Below the pieces are notes generated by a model, which ran no database searches, was not told the DNA's origin, and was given only the letters and a program-made list of their open reading frames with translations. A stretch of DNA of 38,412 bases from Saccharofermentans sp. (GTDB lineage Bacteria > Bacillota > Clostridia > Saccharofermentanales > Saccharofermentanaceae): the NCBI GenBank assembly GCA_024403695.1, contig JAKSRI010000026.1, positions 1 to 38,412 on the forward strand, given 5' to 3'. Below are positions 21,219-29,865 of the stretch, one piece after another (positions within the stretch are counted from its first letter, which is position 1; every line of letters starts with the position of its first letter). The position numbers were made by a program, and so were the translations under genes.

Positions 21219-22415
21219 ATGGAAGCGGTTTTCCGACAAGTTCTATCCATGAGCGTTGTAGCCACCATAGTTATGTTGGCGGTGCTTGTAATTCGCTTGT
21301 TTTTGAAGCGCGCACCACGCTCGCTGGTATGCCTTTTGTGGATAATAGTCGCAGTGCGCCTTACTTTGCCTTTCGCCATGGAAAGTAAATTTAGTCTGAT
21401 TCCATCCAGGGTAGCACATACATCGTCCAATCAATCTGTTGTTGTGTTGGTGCAGGAGAGTTCCAGCCATGCAGTTGCTGACGGCGCCTCACACATGACA
21501 TTAAGTGACGCGTTGCCGGTTATCTGGTTCGTGGGCTTCCTTGTGATGTTTTCGTACTTGGTTATCTCTAGCCTTAACCTTCGTCGTAAAGTGCTGGATT
21601 CCGTTAAGACGGGCGCAGACACTTACATCAGCGACAGGGTGGGAACCCCTTTCGTTCTGGGACTAATAATGCCAAAAATATATTTGTCTTCGTCCCTGGG
21701 TGATAAAGAGGCAGAATATGCCTTAAAGCATGAGCGCGCACACCTTAGAAGACGTGATAATGTTTGGAAGTTCCTGGGATATTTATTGTTGTCAGTTTAT
21801 TGGTTTAACCCGATTGTCTGGATATCATTTGCTGCCTTTAGCAGGGACATCGAGTTAGCTTGCGATGAGAAAGTAATTTCCACCATGGACGTGGAAGATA
21901 AGAAGGCATACGCCAGTGCCTTGTTGTCCTGCGCTACTAACAAGAGAGCAGTATTTTCTTATCAGTTGTGTTTTGGCGATATTGGAATTAAGGAGCGTAT
22001 TTTAGCAATGAAAAATTATAAGAAACCAACTATCGGAGCAATCGTTTTAACAAGCTTTATCTGCCTTTCTGTGGCAGGATGTTTCCTCACAGATCCTGAA
22101 GCTACTACTGTGGATACAACTGTGGCGGAGACAACTTCTGAAATTACAGTGGCTGGCGAAGAGGGCATGAAACCCGTGAAGGTAGTTGAACTTGATCCAT
22201 CCCAGTGTGAGGGTGCTTTGGAAGGAATTGAGCTTAAGAGTGGAGAATCGGCGTATGCCATTACTGACAGTGACGGTGTTCAGCATATTTTCATATTTGA
22301 AGACGAAGATGTGGATATTGAGGCTATGCTTGAGAGCGGAGAAATTTTGAAGGTTGATCAGACTATTGTAGATATGTCCGAAACTGATACAATAAATTAT
22401 ACAATTGGTGAGTAA
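21219..22415 (+). CDS. BlaR1/MecR1-like M56 membrane metalloprotease sensor
   Basis: A 398-residue protein with N-terminal membrane helices (residues 8-28, 36-52, 99-118 and about 186-206), metalloprotease motif HERAH (171-175) and third-ligand segment ELACDEKVI. The last helix around 270-290 (TIGAIVLTSFICLSVAGC) leads to a 120-residue extracytoplasmic tail that is not a penicillin-binding domain, so the sensed signal is not beta-lactam by homology. ATG 21219 (MEAVFRQVLS) matches the family start; an upstream TTG start would overlap the repressor gene. It would cleave the BlaI-type repressor on signal. Confidence 0.88.
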   Translation: MEAVFRQVLSMSVVATIVMLAVLVIRLFLKRAPRSLVCLLWIIVAVRLTLPFAMESKFSLIPSRVAHTSSNQSVVVLVQESSSHAVADGASHMTLSDALPVIWFVGFLVMFSYLVISSLNLRRKVLDSVKTGADTYISDRVGTPFVLGLIMPKIYLSSSLGDKEAEYALKHERAHLRRRDNVWKFLGYLLLSVYWFNPIVWISFAAFSRDIELACDEKVISTMDVEDKKAYASALLSCATNKRAVFSYQLCFGDIGIKERILAMKNYKKPTIGAIVLTSFICLSVAGCFLTDPEATTVDTTVAETTSEITVAGEEGMKPVKVVELDPSQCEGALEGIELKSGESAYAITDSDGVQHIFIFEDEDVDIEAMLESGEILKVDQTIVDMSETDTINYTIGE

Positions 22416-22449
22416 ATTCCAGTTGAATTTCTAGTTCGGAGGCCCCCTT

Positions 22450-23064
22450 ATGGATAGCATGCGCAAGAGAAAGATTGTGAATTATTGTCTTATCGCATAT
22501 ATCGCGATTATCACTTTCTGCATCGCGACTATGCCACTTAAAGAGAAGAGTTCCTTAGTTGGAAAATCCACTTCATTTTACAAATACTATAAGGGAGAGT
22601 TGGCAGTATCTGTTCCTGGTGAGAGTTATTATGATGGGCATAGTGTAACGCTGGATGCTGGCACTGAGATTGTTTATTCTTTTTCCAAAGACGGTGACGT
22701 TCGATATTCTTGCGTATATACTTCCGACTGCGGTTATGATACTGGATTTCCCGTTAGACATGATTATATAGTGGACATCTCCATCGATGATCTGAAGAAT
22801 CCTGATCAGGTCCGTGCGAACTGTGAGGATTATAAGAAAGAAGAACAGATATTCTATAATCCAGGATTTGCCTTTAATATCGATTTCCAGCCTGCGTTAG
22901 TTATTGTCGGATTTATTCTGGCTGTGCTAGTGGCGGCTGTGCTGGTGGTTTTTGCTCTCCGCAATAACCATCATAATGTGACATTTGTCCTGGGATGGAT
23001 GGCTGCACTGGCGGTGCCAATCTGGATTCTGATTTACTTTATTATTTATAGTGTGCTTAAGTAA
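22450..23064 (+). CDS. Membrane protein of unknown function, 204 aa
   Basis: One N-terminal helix (residues 10-28, VNYCLIAYIAIITFCIATM), an extracytoplasmic beta-rich domain (about 30-145: VTLDAGTEIVYSFSKDGDVR, CVYTSDCGYDTGFPVRH), and two C-terminal helices (148-170 and 178-202). No family recognised. GGAGG lies eight bases before the ATG. It starts 34 bases after the BlaR1-like gene and may be the output or a co-sensor of that regulatory pair. Confidence 0.65.
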   Translation: MDSMRKRKIVNYCLIAYIAIITFCIATMPLKEKSSLVGKSTSFYKYYKGELAVSVPGESYYDGHSVTLDAGTEIVYSFSKDGDVRYSCVYTSDCGYDTGFPVRHDYIVDISIDDLKNPDQVRANCEDYKKEEQIFYNPGFAFNIDFQPALVIVGFILAVLVAAVLVVFALRNNHHNVTFVLGWMAALAVPIWILIYFIIYSVLK

Positions 23065-23135
23065 GGGCGTCATGCGCTCACTCGCTATCCCGCACAAAAG
23101 GCGAAAAAATTGCTATAATTTCCTATCAAAAAACA

Positions 23136-23165
23136 TTGTCATTTCACAGCAAAACATTGTATAGT
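23136..23165 (+). promoter_or_regulatory. Promoter of the CAP/DUF4214 gene
   Basis: TTGTCA (23136-23141), 18-base spacer and TATAGT (23160-23165), 34 bases before the ATG at 23200. A second TATAAT lies at 23114-23119. Confidence 0.6.
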
Positions 23166-23199
23166 AATTCCATAACTCTTAAAAATGGGGTAATGGGAT

Positions 23200-26049
23200 A
23201 TGACAAACAATTCTATAAGTTTTAAGAAACAGTTGACGCTGATAGCAATAACTGTAATTTCAGCGCTGATTCTTCTAGTGATGCTAACTCAGACAGTTTA
23301 TGCTGCCACACCCATAATGAATATAGGTGGCTCTTATAAGCAGCTTGAGGCTAGAGCGATTGAATATTATATGAATCGCGATCGTAAGTCGGGTGATGGT
23401 TATTACATTGATAGTAATGGAGTTAAGCATGCAGCCGCTAAGGATCATGACATTGCTATGGATGCTAGGCTTGAGCAGGTTGCCAGAATAAGAGCTGGAG
23501 AGCTTGCTATGAGATATGATCATACTCGTCCTAATGGTAAGAGCTTCGACTCCCTATATGCTGGAACTATGCGTTCTTACCAGGAGTACATTTTCAAGAT
23601 GCCAGAGGCAGCGTCTGGTCATGATTCATCTATAGATGCATATAATTATTGGTTTAATGTTGGAAAAGGACCTGCTGGTTATTCCATGATGTCCAGCCAA
23701 TTTAAATCCAGTGGATGCGCATGCTTTGTGTATGAAGGCACAGAATACTGGGTGCTGGAGTTTTCTATTTTGGAGTCTGACGGAGCACTTCTTCCTGAAA
23801 TTTTACCAGGTATAAGATCCGTTGGCATTGAGTATGATGAGTCATTTCTTGTACCTACATACAAAATTGAAAATGTATCTAATGTGGAGAGCTACGTTGG
23901 AAATACAGTATATTGTACTAATGCGAATACTGGAGTGTACAAATATTATGGTGCTGTTAAAATGGGCTCTCTTGCTCGCTCTGAATATACCTTCAATGTA
24001 ACTTCTAGCGATAAAAATATTGCAGTTGTTAATTCGGATACAACTGTTAATGCCAAGGCAGCTGGAAGTTGTACAATTACTTTAGGTGCGACATTGAAAA
24101 ATGGAACAAAAGTTACGCCGGTATCGTTCAAGGTGAGTATATCTGCTGTATCAATATACCGTGCATCTGTGTGCGTAAATAATGTGGAAGTGGAATCGCT
24201 TCCTCATAAGATTTATACCGGTAATCCAATTAAGCAGACTTTTACACTTAAGTTCAATGGAGCAACACTTGTTGAAGGTACAGACTATACAGTTAGTTAT
24301 TCTGACAATGTCGATGTTGGACGTGCAGGAATATTAATAACTGCTAAGGGCAAGAATTTTGAAGGAACAAAGAGTCTATCTTTTGTTATTGATAGAGCTG
24401 ATATTTCCAAGGCTACGATAACAGTGCCAACATCTGTCACATACGGTGGAAACAATTGCCAAGTAAAACCAACAGTTAAGTGGACTAATGGCGCCGTGCT
24501 TAAGGAAGGTGAGGATTATATCCTAAGATATGAGAATACTGATAAGCCTGGAACAGCTACGGTAAAGATAATAGGCTGGGATAAATTTGAAGGGGAGGTA
24601 AAGAAAACATATACAATTACAAAGGGAAATGTATCTACTCTCTCTCCTAGTGCTATTGCAGATCAGACCTATACAGGTTCTCCTATCACACCGAACGTAT
24701 ATCCTGGTATAGTGGATACGAATTACGAGATTGTTTATAGTAATAATGTAAATGCTGGTACGGCATCAGCTACAATCAAAGGTAAGAACTATTACGAAGG
24801 CACGAAAACTATTAACTTTACAATTAAGCCTTGCGAAATAAAAAATGCAGGGGTTTCTCTGAATAGCTTTTATTGGGATTATTCTGGAAATGAGATTAAA
24901 CCTAGTATCCAATATGTACGTTATGCTGGAAAGGATCTTATATTAGGGACAGATTATACCGTATCGTATGCCGACAATGTTAATGCAGGCACAGGTTATG
25001 TTGTACTTACAGGTAAGGGCAATTTTACGGGAACATTAAAGGTCGGTTTTATTATCCGTCAACAATTCTTTTATGATAATAGAATCACTGTTAGCGGATA
25101 TAAAGACCATATAGCTATTGGAAGTCCTATAACATATCCAGATCTTACAGTATCTGCTGATGGCAAGCCTATGAAAGTGAGTGTTGATTATAAGATTACT
25201 TATTCCGATAATGTTGAACCGGGAAGAGCAAAAATTACTCTTGAAGGAATCAACAATTATAAGTTCACCAAATATGTGTATTTTAACATCACTGAACCTA
25301 CTGCCCAGTCCAAGGGCGTTGCTGCATTCGTTGAGCGTTTGTACACAGTAGCGTTGAATCGTAGTTACGATCCGGTAGGTAAGATGGCGTGGTTCGATGC
25401 TCTCATGGCTGGTGCTGACGGCGCGACAGTTGCGAACGGATTCTTCTTCTCAGCTGAGCTTGTTAACCAGAAGATTTCTAATGAGGAGTACGTAAAACGT
25501 TTGTACCTCACATTCATGGACCGTGAGCCAGATGGCGCTGGATACAAGGCATGGGTAGATGCTCTTAATAAAGGTGCTTCCCGTGAGAAGGTATTTGCAG
25601 GATTCGTAAACTCCACTGAGTGGGCTAACATCTGTCTCAAATACGGTATCAAGTCTGGCGGAACAGGCAAGCCTTCCATCAAGATTGATCCTAATGATAA
25701 GATCACAGCATTTGCTAATCGTCTGTATACAACATGCCTTGGTCGTCCTGCCGATCCTGCTGGATTAGACGCGTGGGCACGCGCTCTTGCTAACCGCGAG
25801 GGAACGGGTGCGAAAGTGGCTTATGGCTTCTTCTTCTCCAAGGAGCTTAATGACCAGAAACTCTCCAACAAAGAGTTCGTAACTAGACTTTATAAGACAT
25901 TCATGGATCGTTCACCAGATACAGCTGGCCTTAATTCATGGGTGAAGGCGCTGGAGGACGGCGCATCCAGAGAGACAGTATTCTACGGATTCGCCAAATC
26001 TCCTGAGTTCGTGGCTCTCTGCCAGGACGCCGGAATTGATCCATATTGA
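23200..26049 (+). CDS. Secreted CAP-domain protein with Ig-like repeats and two DUF4214 domains
   Basis: 949 residues. Signal peptide 1-35 (LTLIAITVISALILLVML ... YAATP). CAP/SCP-like domain about 45-215 (RIRAGELAMRYDHTRPNG, FKSSGCACFVYEGTEYW). A Big_2-like stretch about 260-310 (NVTSSDKNIAVVNSDT). Then four or five about 80-residue beta repeats of the type YTGNPI ... GTDYTVSYSDNVDVGRA ... GKGNFTGT (residues 335-700). Then two DUF4214 modules about 705-810 and 835-949, each with a LYTVALNR or LYTTCLGR start, FMDREPDGAGYKAWVDAL or FMDRSPDTAGLNSWVKAL, and a SREKVFAGF or SRETVFYGF end. DUF4214 is common in Butyrivibrio-type surface proteins. Own promoter and terminator. Confidence 0.85.
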   Translation: MTNNSISFKKQLTLIAITVISALILLVMLTQTVYAATPIMNIGGSYKQLEARAIEYYMNRDRKSGDGYYIDSNGVKHAAAKDHDIAMDARLEQVARIRAGELAMRYDHTRPNGKSFDSLYAGTMRSYQEYIFKMPEAASGHDSSIDAYNYWFNVGKGPAGYSMMSSQFKSSGCACFVYEGTEYWVLEFSILESDGALLPEILPGIRSVGIEYDESFLVPTYKIENVSNVESYVGNTVYCTNANTGVYKYYGAVKMGSLARSEYTFNVTSSDKNIAVVNSDTTVNAKAAGSCTITLGATLKNGTKVTPVSFKVSISAVSIYRASVCVNNVEVESLPHKIYTGNPIKQTFTLKFNGATLVEGTDYTVSYSDNVDVGRAGILITAKGKNFEGTKSLSFVIDRADISKATITVPTSVTYGGNNCQVKPTVKWTNGAVLKEGEDYILRYENTDKPGTATVKIIGWDKFEGEVKKTYTITKGNVSTLSPSAIADQTYTGSPITPNVYPGIVDTNYEIVYSNNVNAGTASATIKGKNYYEGTKTINFTIKPCEIKNAGVSLNSFYWDYSGNEIKPSIQYVRYAGKDLILGTDYTVSYADNVNAGTGYVVLTGKGNFTGTLKVGFIIRQQFFYDNRITVSGYKDHIAIGSPITYPDLTVSADGKPMKVSVDYKITYSDNVEPGRAKITLEGINNYKFTKYVYFNITEPTAQSKGVAAFVERLYTVALNRSYDPVGKMAWFDALMAGADGATVANGFFFSAELVNQKISNEEYVKRLYLTFMDREPDGAGYKAWVDALNKGASREKVFAGFVNSTEWANICLKYGIKSGGTGKPSIKIDPNDKITAFANRLYTTCLGRPADPAGLDAWARALANREGTGAKVAYGFFFSKELNDQKLSNKEFVTRLYKTFMDRSPDTAGLNSWVKALEDGASRETVFYGFAKSPEFVALCQDAGIDPY

Positions 26050-26067
26050 TAGTGTTGACGTAGATAG

Positions 26068-26098
26068 TGCCAGGTGTTCACATCACCTGGCATTTTTT
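26068..26098 (+). terminator. Terminator of the CAP gene, REP-like element 7
   Basis: TGCCAGGTG (26068-26076) pairs perfectly with CACCTGGCA (26084-26092), loop TTCACAT, then TTTTTT. Shares the TGCCAGG/TTCACA core of the REP-like family. Confidence 0.85.
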
Positions 26099-26133
26099 AT
26101 ATATAATAATGAATGTTGTTGTGGTTTTCCGTC

Positions 26134-26267
26134 AGTACCATTTGCGGTACCAAATCGGTGCCTCAATGGTACTGTAGCGGCGCATTTTGGTACTGAGGCG
26201 ATTAGTACCAGTCACGGTACCAAAACGAAGCTCAAATGGTACTGAAATCGCCATTTTTGGTACTGCG
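26134..26267. repeat. Two tandem imperfect units with eight GGTAC/GTACC sites
   Basis: Unit A (26134-26203) and unit B (26204-26267) each start AGTACC, have GGTACCAAA after about 11 bases, then TCAATGGTACTG or TCAAATGGTACTG, then TTTTGGTACTG. The sites alternate in orientation, so each unit can fold into nested hairpins. A C+G-rich tract (26263-26300) follows. The gap to the response regulator gene at 26382 holds nothing else coding; a frame at 26036-26245 has no RBS. Confidence 0.65.
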
Positions 26268-26381
26268 CACCACGCGCCCCACACCCCGCGCCGCGCGCCC
26301 AAACGGACAACAAAAATACTTGAACATATTTTGGATACATTTGCTGAGTATCATTAGGTCGTAAGGAGGTAAAAGACAAAA

Positions 26382-27056
26382 ATGTCATTAAGATATTTGA
26401 TTGTTGAAGACTCTAAGAAAATCTCCGATGGAGTTTGTGAGTTCTTTGTTGGCAAGAGTCAGGGCCTTATCACTTTCGAACAGGCGTTCACAGGAGAAGA
26501 GGGATTGCAGTGCATAAAGGGATCCGCTTACGACCTCATTATCCTGGACATCATGTTGCCGGGCACATCCGGCTTTGACCTTTGCAAAGAGGTTCGCAGG
26601 AACAGTGACACGCCGATCATTTTTCTCACATCACTGGGGGGCGAGGACAGCATCCTTAAGGGCTATGAGCTTGGCGCAGACGATTACGTGGTGAAGCCAT
26701 TTAGCGTGCGCGCGCTTTATGCTAAGGCGGAGGCCATGGTTAAGCGCTATAAGGGTGACAAGGAGTTCACGGTGCTGAAGATGGATGAGCTGGAGCTTAA
26801 TACTTACACCATGGATGTAACTGTGGGTGGTATGGACGTCGAGCTGTCACCTAAGGAGTATTTTCTGCTTAAGATTCTGATGGAAAATCCGGAGAAAGTT
26901 TTTACTCGCGACCAGCTACTTAATAGGGTGTGGGGTTACGATTTTGACGGTTCCGACAGGGTTGTTGACAATCACGTGAAGAAACTTCGTAAGAGTCTGG
27001 GGTCTGCGGGCAGAAAGCTTATAACTGTCTATGGCCGCGGCTACAAAATTGTGTAA
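26382..27056 (+). CDS. OmpR/PhoB-family response regulator
   Basis: A 224-residue two-domain regulator. Receiver domain 1-120 with acidic pocket E9/D10, phosphoacceptor D56 (LIILDIMLPG), IIFLTS threonine and the KPF lysine near 107. DNA-binding winged helix 130-224 (LELNTYTMDVTVGGMDVELS, PKEYFLLKILMENPEKVFTR, VDNHVKKLRKSLG). RBS AAGGAGG at 26364-26370. The kinase gene follows by 15 bases. The GGTAC repeat block upstream may include its control region. Confidence 0.93.
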   Translation: MSLRYLIVEDSKKISDGVCEFFVGKSQGLITFEQAFTGEEGLQCIKGSAYDLIILDIMLPGTSGFDLCKEVRRNSDTPIIFLTSLGGEDSILKGYELGADDYVVKPFSVRALYAKAEAMVKRYKGDKEFTVLKMDELELNTYTMDVTVGGMDVELSPKEYFLLKILMENPEKVFTRDQLLNRVWGYDFDGSDRVVDNHVKKLRKSLGSAGRKLITVYGRGYKIV

Positions 27057-27071
27057 AGGCAAAGGGATAAT

Positions 27072-28643
27072 ATGTTCAAGAATACATTTAAGAAGAAAAT
27101 AATAAGAAAACCAAATTGGTTTCTATGCGTCATTCCGTTTATCGTGTTGCTGGAACTGGTCGCATATATTGTGTACCAATTGTCAGCTTACAGCTTCGTG
27201 GAGGGCGTTTATTTTAGGTCAGACAACGAGTACATAAATACATATATTAACGACATTGCTCAGTTTGGTTATGACGGATTCACTGAGGAAGAACTTGCTT
27301 ACATAAAAGACACTATGGCAGTAAAGTCTGTGGCTACTGATTTTCCGGCTATCATTACAATCGATGGCGAGGAAGTTTTTAATACATCGTATGCCATGTG
27401 TGCGCTTGTCTATGATGAGACAACTGAACTTACTCCTAGTCAGAAGATTTTTATTATTCACTGGGATCCTGAGACTGATGTTAACGTCAAGAGGCTCTAT
27501 GATTACCAGAAGGATTTAACTCTTAATCACGGTTATTGTTACGAAGTTGACGACTTCTATGTTGATTTTGAGACGCACACTTTGTATATAGGTAAGGTTT
27601 CTGTAACTGAAATTTCTGGCTCGATGTTTACTTATACTGATTTCCCAGACTTTATAGGAACTACTGAGAAGGCCGTTGAAGTGGTTGATCTCACTCCAGA
27701 CGATAAGTCATTGTTGGAGGGTCTGATTCATGTTGATAACACAAACTTTGATGGTGATTATCATTTGGGATTATTCCGCATCTCGGGCTCTGCTGAGGGT
27801 GGCATGACCGACGATGTTCCAGAGTATATGATCGGTCAGACCAGACACTCTGTTAACTCTGTTTATAACAATTCTTTTAACGAGAATATGCGTCATCTTT
27901 TGGACAGGTTTTACGCTACACTCCTGGGAGTTGCTGCCCTGGTAATCGCCCTCATCATTGGCACAATTAAGTTCTTCATAAACAGATCTACTTATAACAT
28001 TTTTGAGTATCGTCGCAAGACAACAAATGCCATGGCCCATGACCTTAAGACCCCTCTGGCAATCGCGGCTTTGTCTGTGGATAACCTGAAGGAAAATCTC
28101 GGAACAGATGAGACCCGCGTGGAGTATCACGCCAACGAGATCGAAGACAGCATTAATTATATGGATCAGCTCATCTGTAATATCCTGGATTTCTCTAATT
28201 CAGAGACCATTGGTCGAAGTCTCTCCAAGTCTTCGTTCTATGTGGGACCTGAGCTCGAGATACACAAGCAAGAGATCAGCAAGGTCCTCAGCAGTCGTGA
28301 TTTGAAGCTGGAGATTACAGGTGCCGCCACCCGCGTGACAGACAAACAAATCTGGAATCAGGCCCTCTTTAATCTTGTAGACAACGCGACGAAATATGCC
28401 ACTTCCGGTAGCACCATCACTGTCGCCCTCAGTGAGAAGGAGATAACCATCACTAACGATGTGGAGAAAGATATCCCTAACGTGCACAGGCTGGTGGAGC
28501 CTTTCGTGAAGGGGGACGACAACAGAGGCGAGAACTCTGGTAGCGGACTCGGCCTCTCCATAGCGGACAACAATTTCCGCGCCCTAGGTTACCGCCTAAA
28601 GCTCTCCTACGAGAACAAGAAATTCACCGCTGTGATTAAGTAA
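27072..28643 (+). CDS. Membrane sensor histidine kinase
   Basis: 523 residues. Membrane helices at about 17-38 and 283-303 bracket an extracytoplasmic sensor of about 245 residues that I do not recognise. Then HisKA with H323 in NAMAHDLKTPLA, N box NLVDNATKYA, and G boxes including GSGLGLSIADN near the C-terminus. No HAMP domain is obvious. The partner is the OmpR-type regulator directly upstream. The C-terminal half is clearly richer in G+C than the sensor part. A terminator-like REP element follows the stop codon. Confidence 0.92.
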   Translation: MFKNTFKKKIIRKPNWFLCVIPFIVLLELVAYIVYQLSAYSFVEGVYFRSDNEYINTYINDIAQFGYDGFTEEELAYIKDTMAVKSVATDFPAIITIDGEEVFNTSYAMCALVYDETTELTPSQKIFIIHWDPETDVNVKRLYDYQKDLTLNHGYCYEVDDFYVDFETHTLYIGKVSVTEISGSMFTYTDFPDFIGTTEKAVEVVDLTPDDKSLLEGLIHVDNTNFDGDYHLGLFRISGSAEGGMTDDVPEYMIGQTRHSVNSVYNNSFNENMRHLLDRFYATLLGVAALVIALIIGTIKFFINRSTYNIFEYRRKTTNAMAHDLKTPLAIAALSVDNLKENLGTDETRVEYHANEIEDSINYMDQLICNILDFSNSETIGRSLSKSSFYVGPELEIHKQEISKVLSSRDLKLEITGAATRVTDKQIWNQALFNLVDNATKYATSGSTITVALSEKEITITNDVEKDIPNVHRLVEPFVKGDDNRGENSGSGLGLSIADNNFRALGYRLKLSYENKKFTAVIK

Positions 28644-28652
28644 AAATACAAA

Positions 28653-28691
28653 AATGGTGTCAGGTTAAGTTCACACTTGCCTGGCACCATT
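28653..28691. repeat. REP-like element 8, bidirectional terminator
   Basis: AATGGTGTCAGG (28653-28664) pairs with CCTGGCACCATT (28680-28691) with one wobble; inner GTTCACA. It lies between the convergent kinase and Fic genes. Confidence 0.8.
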
Positions 28692-28697
28692 ATTTAA

Positions 28698-29687
28698 TTA
28701 TTCTAAATTTGTATTTAATCTATAGGCCCATTGCTTGCCTATTCGTATTTTGTGTATAAGACCGCGTTCTGTAAATCCAGCGAGAATACGATTGGCAGTT
28801 GCTGGAGATACCTGTAGCAGTTCTCGCACATTTGCATTAGTAATAACGTTGTGTTCTTGCAGAAATTGATAAATCTGTTGCCATCTGACCTCGTTAGTGG
28901 ACATGTTATTTGCCAGTTGCTCAGTTTGAATTGTCTCAGTCAATGCATCGTTAATTGCTGATAACATAAACGTGATAAAGATGGAAGATTCACCGTTAAT
29001 ATTGGATTTGTTAATGCTCTCATAGTATTCTTGTTGCCTGTCATGAATTATAGATTCAACAGGCAACCAGGCAAGCGCAGGGTTCCATTGTGACAAAAGC
29101 AACGTGTGCCATAATCTACCCATTCGTCCGTTGCCGTCTGCAAATGGGTGAATCAATTCTAATTCATAATGAAATACGCAACTTTTTAATAGCATTGGCA
29201 GATCACTGTTTTTAGTCCAGTCAAAAAGATCGCCAATAAGCCCTGGAATATAATCAGGTAACGTTCCGAAATGTAAAATGTTTCCTTTGTCGTTTACGAC
29301 ACCCACAGGTTTGGTACGGAAATAACCGGATTCATCTATTAGCCCTCTGGTCATAATAGCGTGAGCTTTAAGAAAATCATCAATCGAAAATGGATTAAGA
29401 GAATCCATAATATCGTAAATCTCATAGGCGTTTTTAACTTCTGTAATATCCCTTGGTGGTGCTATGATATGCTTTCCGTTTAATACTGCCGTGACCTGGT
29501 CGAGACTGAGAGTATTTTGTTCGATGGCAAGTGAAGAGTAAATGGTACGGATTCGGTTGCGGCGACGAAGCACAGGACTAGAATGAAGATTTTCTTTAAC
29601 GGAAATCTTGCCAACAAGTTCTGCGATGCTTGCCATCTCTTTTAAAATTGTGTGTGTAATCTCGAATGGCGGTTTCTTGTTAAACAT
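28698..29687 (-). CDS. Fic-domain AMP transferase with C-terminal winged helix
   Basis: 329 residues. An N-terminal Fic_N-type region holds the inhibitory-helix-like SSLAIEQN (S52...E56). Fic core 95-235 with the full catalytic motif HPFADGNGRMGR (180-191), which transfers AMP from ATP to a hydroxyl side chain. The C-terminus (about 265-325) is a winged helix: QIYQFLQEHNVITNANVREL, SPATANRILAGFTERGLI. RBS GAGGTGAC precedes the ATG. Upstream on the minus strand is a clear promoter with three copies of TGAGCGATGA, so it probably autoregulates through its own winged helix. Confidence 0.92.
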   Translation of the reverse strand: MFNKKPPFEITHTILKEMASIAELVGKISVKENLHSSPVLRRRNRIRTIYSSLAIEQNTLSLDQVTAVLNGKHIIAPPRDITEVKNAYEIYDIMDSLNPFSIDDFLKAHAIMTRGLIDESGYFRTKPVGVVNDKGNILHFGTLPDYIPGLIGDLFDWTKNSDLPMLLKSCVFHYELELIHPFADGNGRMGRLWHTLLLSQWNPALAWLPVESIIHDRQQEYYESINKSNINGESSIFITFMLSAINDALTETIQTEQLANNMSTNEVRWQQIYQFLQEHNVITNANVRELLQVSPATANRILAGFTERGLIHKIRIGKQWAYRLNTNLE

Positions 29688-29707
29688 ACTCTGTCACCTC
29701 AGGCTAT

Positions 29708-29763
29708 ATTGTACATTTTCATCGCTCATATATCAATCGTGATGAGCGATGAGTGAGCGATGA
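29708..29763 (-). promoter_or_regulatory. Fic gene promoter with three TGAGCGATGA operator copies
   Basis: Read on the minus strand: TTGATA (29731-29736), 17-base spacer, TACAAT (29708-29713). The decamer TGAGCGATGA occurs on the plus strand at 29743-29752 and 29754-29763, and in reverse (TCATCGCTCA) at 29719-29728, inside the spacer. A bound regulator would block the promoter. Confidence 0.8.
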
Positions 29764-29764
29764 A

Positions 29765-29782
29765 ACTTGCCTGACACTTTTT
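29765..29782. repeat. REP-like half element 9
   Basis: ACTTGCCTGACACTTTTTT is the 3' arm with T-run of the palindrome family; the 5' arm is missing. Confidence 0.55.
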
Positions 29783-29865
29783 TATAAAGACGTCAGCAAT
29801 GTGATATTATTCAAAGTATATTGAGCCATTTATGGACGGAATATTAGCAGAGTTGGGGTATTAAT

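Noticed and set aside
26036..26245. A 69-aa ORF after the CAP gene
   Set aside because: No RBS, starts inside the CAP gene and crosses its terminator and the GGTAC repeats; no protein-like pattern.
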